DNA of 64,000 nucleotides from Polytrichum commune (taxonomy: Eukaryota; Streptophyta; Polytrichopsida; Polytrichales; Polytrichaceae). A model generated the notes under the pieces. It had not been told where the DNA came from. It ran no database searches and saw nothing but the letters and a program-made list of their open reading frames with translations. Shown here one piece after another: positions 57,879 through 64,000 of the stretch (its first letter is position 1; each line of letters begins with the position of its first letter). A program made the translations under genes and the position numbers. The stretch lies in NCBI GenBank assembly GCA_950295325.1, contig OX485806.1, positions 28,460,001-28,524,000 of the forward strand, written 5' to 3'.

Positions 57879-57930
<52 letters not shown>

Positions 57931-60900
57931 GATCCTTACCTCAAGTTTGTCAGGTATGTGTGTATGTGTGTAGACTGCATGCAGTCAGGATATTATTAGA
58001 AGTTTGTGTGTTGTGATGAGTGGTGACACGTCTACTCACTTGCTGTAGTAGGATCCTCCTCACTTCTCATTTCTTCTTTATTTGTAGACTCAAGGATATC
58101 ATACGCTTTGGTCAACCTCATCCTTTCGTCCCACTTTCTTTTTGCACCTTGAGCTCTACTCTCCCTTTAGTCCTCCTCGTACCTTTCGATCGGTTGTCTG
58201 AATCCTCACTTGCAATGAACTGGATCTTCTCCTCAGTATATTTTAATTACAATTTCCTGTTGTATTATCTCAAGGTGGTTCATTCTCATAACATTTTTCC
58301 TCCCTTCCCTTCCCTCCCTCATCCCAAGCTATCGCTTTAGTCCTCCCCCCAAGTAGCAAAACCACCATTGCAGCTGCTGATCACTGAATTTCCAAAGTTT
58401 AAACAAACCTCTTGCATGAGCTGCCACACATGGTAATGGTGAAAGAGACAAACAATATCATATATCCACACAATTCCAAATCAAATTATATGTTACTTTG
58501 GCAGGATTGAAAAACACAAGTTATTGTTTCTTTTGTCTACCCCTCAAAGGCCTAGAGGGTTAGACCCCAGCGCAAAGGTGTAGTATAGTCTGGGTCAGAA
58601 GACCATAGATCCGAGTTGTTGACCAAGTAAATTGAGATGTACTGGAATCCATTGGATTTAATGTCATATTCGTTTGTCAACTTTGTGACATTCTAAAATT
58701 CCATTGAGAGAAAGTGTCATATTTGTGACATTACTGTGCTCAATAAGTTGATATTAACACAGTCAAAACGCAGTAGTGCTAGATGTAGATATAATGTTAC
58801 TCGATTTATAAATCGATGAGATCCTTATATATATTGTGACATTTTTATTTTATGGTGTGTGCAGGAGGCCACATCAATCCGGCAGTGACGTTTGGTTTGT
58901 TCTTGGGGCGAAGGTTGTCATTGAACCGCGCGATTTATTACATCATTTGTCAGTGCTTGGGTGCCATCTGCGGAGCAGGCATAGTCAAGGGATTCCAACC
59001 TGACTTCTACCAAGCGCAAGGTGGAGGGGCCACCACTGTGGCCCATGGCTACACTCTTGGAGACGGCCTGGGAGCCGAGATTGTCGGCACCTTTTTGTTG
59101 GTGTACACGGTCTACTCCGCCACCGACGCCAAGCGCAAAGCCCGTGACTCGTTTGTGCCTGTGAGTCTCATCCCCTAACTCATATTCGTCATTTTGAATC
59201 CCTACTAATTATAGTTGATGAATTGCATATCATTGCGAAGATCCGGGTATGCTAACCCTCTTGCCTGCTAAACGGGCGGTCCAGGAGAGTTAACACATTT
59301 AGAGTAAGCAAAATTTTGAATATGTTCACCCTCAAAATGAATGTGGAATTGGTTCAATTTTTGTTCCTGGTCACTTCTGTACATAATCTTGCGATATATT
59401 GAAGCAGGTCCAAATCTTGATAAAGTTGGAGACCTATGTCCAGAAGAACCCCCCCCCCCCTCCCCCCTGCCCCCAAAAAAGAGAGTTTTACTTCTATGCT
59501 TTTAGCTCTTTGTGAATCATGGAAGTCAAACATTGACATTTTCGACTACTGTCTGAAATCTGCAAATACATTATTTTGATGCTGAAAACGACCAACCTCG
59601 GGGTATGGGAAACACCATCTCTAGTACCCATTTTCCTATGTAGAAGATAATTGTCATGTAGCACTGAGGAGTCACTTGGCTAATCCTATGCTTGCCAAAC
59701 CATTGATAACTCATTGGTGAAAGAGCATCCAAGAGGTCAATAAGTCTAACCTTAGAAATCAATAAGATTCCATCACTGAGTTTGGGCAGAAAAGTCATTG
59801 CCCCCAACTTGCAATCTCTCGATTATGGGTATACGGCATGTATTGAAATTCAAAACTCGGGGAGGAGGGGTGGACTCTGGAAATTCTTTTCGTTTTAAAA
59901 ATAAATCTTATAGATTCTTAGAATTCATATTCTCGCAGTTATCCATCATACGTCGTATGAAAGCATATCCAAAATAAAATTTCATTAAAACTGTAGTTTA
60001 GCATCCCCAGAACCATGTTTTAAAGACCTTGACCTCTCTTGGTGCTACAAATAAGTGTCACCTTGATATTCCAATTTTGAAACCTTTTAAACAGAGCCCC
60101 AAAGAGATCAACACTGCTAGTGTTGAAATATTTCATTTGTGGAATTTCATCAAGCAACACCCAAACCACAATGCAGTCATGAATAATTCAGTTGATTCTT
60201 CTCCCCCCCAAAAAGAAATCCCATTGCTAAACCCCAACAAGCTAATCTTCAAGGCAAACCATCGGTGTACTCACCCAATTATGATGCTTTCCGCTCAAAG
60301 TTCATCATAATTCTTGAAAATTATATAATTGTGATGACTCTCCATTTTGTTGGGTCTGAGTCTCTGAGATGTGTGATTGGGCTTTGTAATTTGCAGAGAC
60401 TAGCTCCACTCCCAATTGGCTTTGCGGTCTTTGTGGTCCACTTGGCGACCATTCCCATCACGGGTACCAGTATCAACCCAGCTCGAAGCTTAGGCACTGC
60501 AGTCATCTTCAACCGGAGAATCAATAGTTGGAATGACCATGTAAGTAAATCCTCTATCTAACTGGTATTGTGTGTATCCTTTTCTTCATATACACGTGGG
60601 TAAGGGTATTGAAAGAAACCGAGAATACGACACCTGACGTGTCATGGTAATAGAAAATGTAATGAAATCCCAAGGACATATAGGTATTAATCTGAATAGA
60701 ATTATAATTCCATACAATTTGTACCTTCAATAGCTATCATGAGAACTAAGAACTATCCTACCCTGCTCTTTGTCTCGGAAATTTATTTATGTAATTGGAA
60801 GTTCCTTGATATGCATCGGCATCTTATTGGTTGGAACCTATGAACTCCCACATGAAATTTGTGTTCTAGGACCAGAAGTACCGAACTATGGTATTTGAGT

Positions 60901-61390
60901 ATCATTTATATGGTGCTTGCACATTTGGTCTCATTACAATTGTTGAGAATAAGTCATTTACCCTCTCAGCTGTCTGAATTCTCAATGACTCTCGTGGTAA
61001 ATTTAGTTCTTTTAAGTGGGCATGGTTGGTGAGAATTGTTGAAACTCTCAATTGTTCAAGTCACTTGCCGTCTTGGCAATTTGATTGTTGTAAAGTGTAT
61101 TACTTCGCAATAATTTTAGAGTAGTGTCTAGTAGTAGACAATCATCAAATACATTAGAGTGAATCAATTATGTTCGATGATTGATCACTATCTTCACTAA
61201 ATAAAAGTTACCAATAGGTCAAATCCTATTTTGACAACGTTATCATATGAATCACTAAACATGTCATTTGTTGGCTTTGGTGTGGCAGTGGGTTTTCTGG
61301 GTGGGTCCATTTATTGGAGCTGCATTGGCATCTGCATATCACAATGTTGTCATCCGGGCCTTCCCTTTCCACCAACGGGCTCAGCTTTAA
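56586..61390 (+). CDS. PIP1: Plasma-membrane aquaporin, PIP1-type
   Basis: Four exons: 56586-56934, 58865-59160, 60397-60540 and 61289-61390, 891 nt in all, giving 296 residues; all junctions are GT-AG and in frame. It forms a membrane channel for water and possibly small solutes. Six hydrophobic helices are present, starting near residue 55 ([20 protein letters not shown]). The NPA boxes are complete: [10 protein letters not shown] (NPA 121-123) and [11 protein letters not shown] (NPA 242-244). Selectivity-filter residues are the water type: Phe71, His230, Thr239, Arg245. The loop A cysteine (Cys89) and loop B serine (RRLSLNR, Ser135) are kept. The long N-terminus ([15 protein letters not shown]) and short C-terminus ([13 protein letters not shown]) fit PIP1 rather than PIP2. 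In loop D the usual RDSHVP reads RDSFVP (Phe213), replacing the cytosolic pH-sensing histidine. Introns are 1930, 1236 and 748 bp; the first has internal duplications. Confidence 0.92.
57231..57292. repeat. (AT)n and (CT)n microsatellites
   Basis: (AT)14 at 57231-57258, then (CT)n at 57274-57292, inside aquaporin intron 1. Similar short runs occur at 57617-57632 and 57680-57692. Confidence 0.9.
57882..57928. repeat. (CT)23 microsatellite
   Basis: Uninterrupted 47-bp CT run in aquaporin intron 1. Confidence 0.95.
59449..59475. repeat. C homopolymer cluster
   Basis: 12 C, then T, 6 C, TG, 5 C, in aquaporin intron 2. Confidence 0.9.
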
Positions 61391-61399
61391 TTGCGACAA

Positions 61400-62830
61400 T
61401 CACACCTTGCAAGTTGAAAAATGTGCATAAATTCAGAAATTAGGGCTTTAGACTCTTTTGGAGAGTAAGCTAGTTTACACTTGTCCTTTGTGATCTTCAA
61501 ACTATATTTAGTGTCACGTACACTATTTGTGAAGGGCCCAAACTAGATGCCTAGAGGTCTCAAAGTGTCACGTTTGCTAATTGCCAGTACGATTTTCATA
61601 CATCAACATAAGGAACTTCGTTAAGTGAAAATAGATCTACATTATGACATTTAGAGTAGCACATTGGGATACTTTAAATGATAGTCTTGCAATGTCGTAC
61701 GCAAGGCTTGGGCAATGTATTCATTATTAAAAGTATGGACCCACGTGGGTGCAAAAAAGGGGTATTAATTGTGCCTAGGGGTTACCAAATATGCATAAGA
61801 CATGGGCATTATTTATTTTAACTTTGTAAATATACTAGGCGTATACTTCATATACTCCTAGTTGTGTTTCTACATGTAGGCCCATAGTCAATTATAATGA
61901 AGTAGATAATCTACAATAAGTGCAAGTGAATATTTCATCCAATATGCGAGTTGAATGATGGATAGTATGCTAAATTGAGGTCTTCAAAGTGTTAATCCGG
62001 TGTCATATCAACTAGAATATAGTCACCTTTGGGCTGCAAATGATTTCAGAGTTTTTTTTTTGGATAAATGAGAAGTATGTTGGTATCTGGTAATTCCCTG
62101 TCTGCTAGTCAGAGTAAATACCTAATCACTGGTTTTACAACCAACCATGACCATAACTCAATATGCCCCAAAATGGGAGTCACTTTCAATTTCGATTGCC
62201 AGATTTTGCACGATAGTTACCAAAAACAAAATTGTAATGTTGTGATTAAGTATTGTTTGGATCTCCCATAAAGCTTTTAATTGATCGTAAAATTTCATGA
62301 ACGTTTATGCTCTATAGCTCACTAAATTTATGAAGTTATTTGCATGGATGTGATCCTTGGATGATGCCTCACGATTGACAAGAGGGAAGCATACTTCTCA
62401 TTCATCCAACATAAAAACTCTAGAATAATAGAAAATTAACTTTTAAGTATACTTGGACAAACCCCTTGTCCAAAAATTACTAAGGGATGTGCCTTTGTGG
62501 GAACAAAAAACATCAAATGACAACAATAAAAGCAACAACATAACAACCACAACTTCGAATGGTTGTATTCCATGTTCGCCAACCACCATATCTGTGTAGT
62601 TTTGTAATCTAGTGTACATCATAATGATAGTTGGGATTTACCGAAATTATTGCATAAATCCAAATATACTTGAGTCTTTGTTAGAAAATCCAAAATTTAG
62701 TATTTTTAGTTGATTTGACACTAGATCTAACTCACAAAACCCAAAATTAGTGTAGTCCAAGTCATTTTAGATAAACCAACCACAAACATATAGACTTAGG
62801 GTCAAGTTTTTATGTTGGATGAATGAGAGA
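61400..62830. other. Non-coding stretch 3' of the aquaporin gene
   Basis: Should include the 3' untranslated region. AACTATATTTAGTGTCACGT near 61499 resembles a family A end. No further gene recognised. Confidence 0.45.
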
Positions 62831-62834
62831 AATG

Positions 62835-63160
62835 CTACACTAAATAATGTATAGAGTGTCATATATATGATGTTTTATGTCATTGTGGAACCATTTTTCA
62901 AGAACACTTCTTATGAGTAAGTTTACAAATACTATCATCCCCAATTACTTTTAGTTCATCCACTTTTGGGTACATTCTTCATCCTACCATTTCCGAAAGG
63001 AAATATTGTCATGAATGATTTGAAATTCGGATTAAAAAACCACTTAGTAAATGACAATAATTAGAACACTGTAAATCTATATTGCCCAAGATGTTTTTAC
63101 AAGGAATGACAAACAATGTGAGGTTTACATTCAATGTTGGTGACACTACATGGGCAGTAT
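62835..63160. mobile_element. Family H dispersed repeat, copy 2
   Basis: Same order of landmarks as 18706-19030: GAGTGTCATATATATGATGT, GGGTACATTCTTCATCCTAC, GAAATATTGTCATGAATGAT, CCACTTAGTAAATGACAATA and GTTGGTGACACTAC. Confidence 0.6.
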
Positions 63161-63757
63161 ATAATTATTATTGAGTAAGACAAACAGAATATTGGTGAAA
63201 GTGAACACAATATTCACTGTAGTTTTCATGCGACAATTCCCTCTCGCCCCTCACAACCCCTCTTCTCTGAGAATTCTCAAGAAAACCCCAGAAAATGTTA
63301 TGTTATAACACATCCAGATGGAAAATGTTTAATCAACGGAGCACAAATTCTTGCAAAATTCCAACTCTGCACTTTCAGTCCAACAAAGAAATCCACGTCA
63401 GCTTTGCCAAAACAAAACTCCAGCTCCTGGACACTAAAATATAGTAGAAAATGACTCAAGGGGAGGCTGTTGGCATGGCAACTTGGCAGGTGAAAAGTGA
63501 GAGTGTATTATATATTCAACTTTGCGGCGAGCTTGTTGAAGTACTCATATTTATTTCCGAGTCGTACAATCTGAAAAAGTGGTTCTGCATGGGATCTGAT
63601 ATAGTACATATCCTCCTCAAATCAAGTGTACATAATTTGTCGCCGACACACGATTGGAAGTCAAAGCTTTCCGAAATCAGTTGTCGCCTGCTTCAAGCAA
63701 TTAAATTTCTCCTTGTGAAATTCCTTGTGAAAGGCACAATGAAATTTCTCAAGCAGA

Positions 63758-64000
63758 TGTGAAAAGTTTCATCAAGGAACGTGTTGGAACTTTAGCTGGA
63801 TTTATTTTTGAATACCAAGGGTCAACCATTCAAATGCATTGGAAAGAGGAAGAAGTCTATGAGTATTTCAAGGAATATAAGCATTCACGAAATAAAAATA
63901 GTGTATCAAAGGATGTTGCTGCTATTGGTAGGGTTCCACTTGGTGAGAGTTGTGTGAATAGTATTCAAACATATGAGGAAATTGACGAACTTGGACAAAA
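63758..64000 (+). CDS. Possible partial exon of an unidentified gene at the right edge
   Basis: From an acceptor-like TTTCTCAAGCAG the frame VKSFIKERVGTLAGFIFE stays open for ~80 codons to the window end, with a hydrophilic, Glu/Lys/Tyr-rich composition (WKEEEVYEYFKEYKHSRNK, VPLGESCVNSIQTYEEID). An ATG-led open frame just upstream (63451-63762) ends before it in another frame and may contain a first exon (MTQGEAVGMATWQ before GTGAAAAG). I do not recognise the family. It could equally be a broken gene copy. Confidence 0.35.

Larger units (their letters stand above)
56925..58110 (+). repeat. Four-fold duplication beginning at the exon 1 splice donor
   Basis: Four diverged units start near 56925, 57309, 57701 and 57940 (~390, 390, 240 and 160 bp). 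Each begins with a CTCAGGTATSTSAG-like segment resembling the true CATCTCAG/GTATGT junction. It then runs through GAGTTTTGTAG, GGAGCTTTGTGTG, GATGAGTGG, TCACTTGCATGGTCACTTGC and TTCCTTCTTTTATAGTT. Units are separated by (AT)n and (CT)n runs. Confidence 0.75.

Overview
The window looks like nuclear DNA of a land plant. The evidence is GT-AG introns in every multi-exon gene, a plasma-membrane intrinsic aquaporin, a Bet v 1/START-fold protein, a plant-type NTF2-like protein and a dense load of short non-autonomous transposons. I cannot fix the species. Nothing proves a flowering plant, and a seed-free plant is possible but unproven.

Layout from left to right. Bases 1-2084 are the 3' end of a serine-rich protein gene of unknown function that enters from the left; a decayed tandem copy of its last ~300 bases follows. 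About 3.9-6.0 kb is a decayed non-LTR retroelement on the minus strand, recognisable by a frameshifted RNase H domain. A two-exon minus-strand gene (12354 to 9281) encodes a 170-residue lachrymatory-factor-synthase-like protein; its 2.6 kb intron holds a tandem array of ~210-bp units. A weak two-exon membrane-protein candidate lies at 15117-13749. From 16 to 29 kb there is no convincing host gene, but there is a rich collection of short mobile elements. At 29627-35452 an eight-exon plus-strand gene encodes a 194-residue NTF2-like protein. Its neighbour on the minus strand (43471 to 36193) is a fifteen-exon gene for a 459-residue coiled-coil protein resembling BLISTER; the two genes are convergent. 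From 43.5 to 56.5 kb I see only repeats and non-coding DNA. A four-exon PIP1-type aquaporin gene (56586-61390, 296 residues) follows. A possible gene of unknown type runs off the right edge.

All exon sets I joined keep frame across every junction, and total lengths are exact multiples of three, which is the main support for the models.

The repeats are the most striking content. Recurrent families include: (A) a ~215-bp palindromic element with TA target duplications; (B) an AACCGGTT-rich ~210-bp element present about eleven times; (C) a ~505-bp Harbinger-like MITE with TTA duplications, one copy of which is split by a 676-bp deletion derivative of a pogo/Tigger transposon; (D) an interspersed family present about seven times; several fold-back elements; and elements adjoining unusually long G or C runs. 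The most interesting host-gene observation is that the aquaporin has phenylalanine where PIPs carry the pH-gating loop-D histidine, and that its first intron begins with serial duplications of the sequence around its own 5' splice site. I found no clear previously undescribed multi-gene system.
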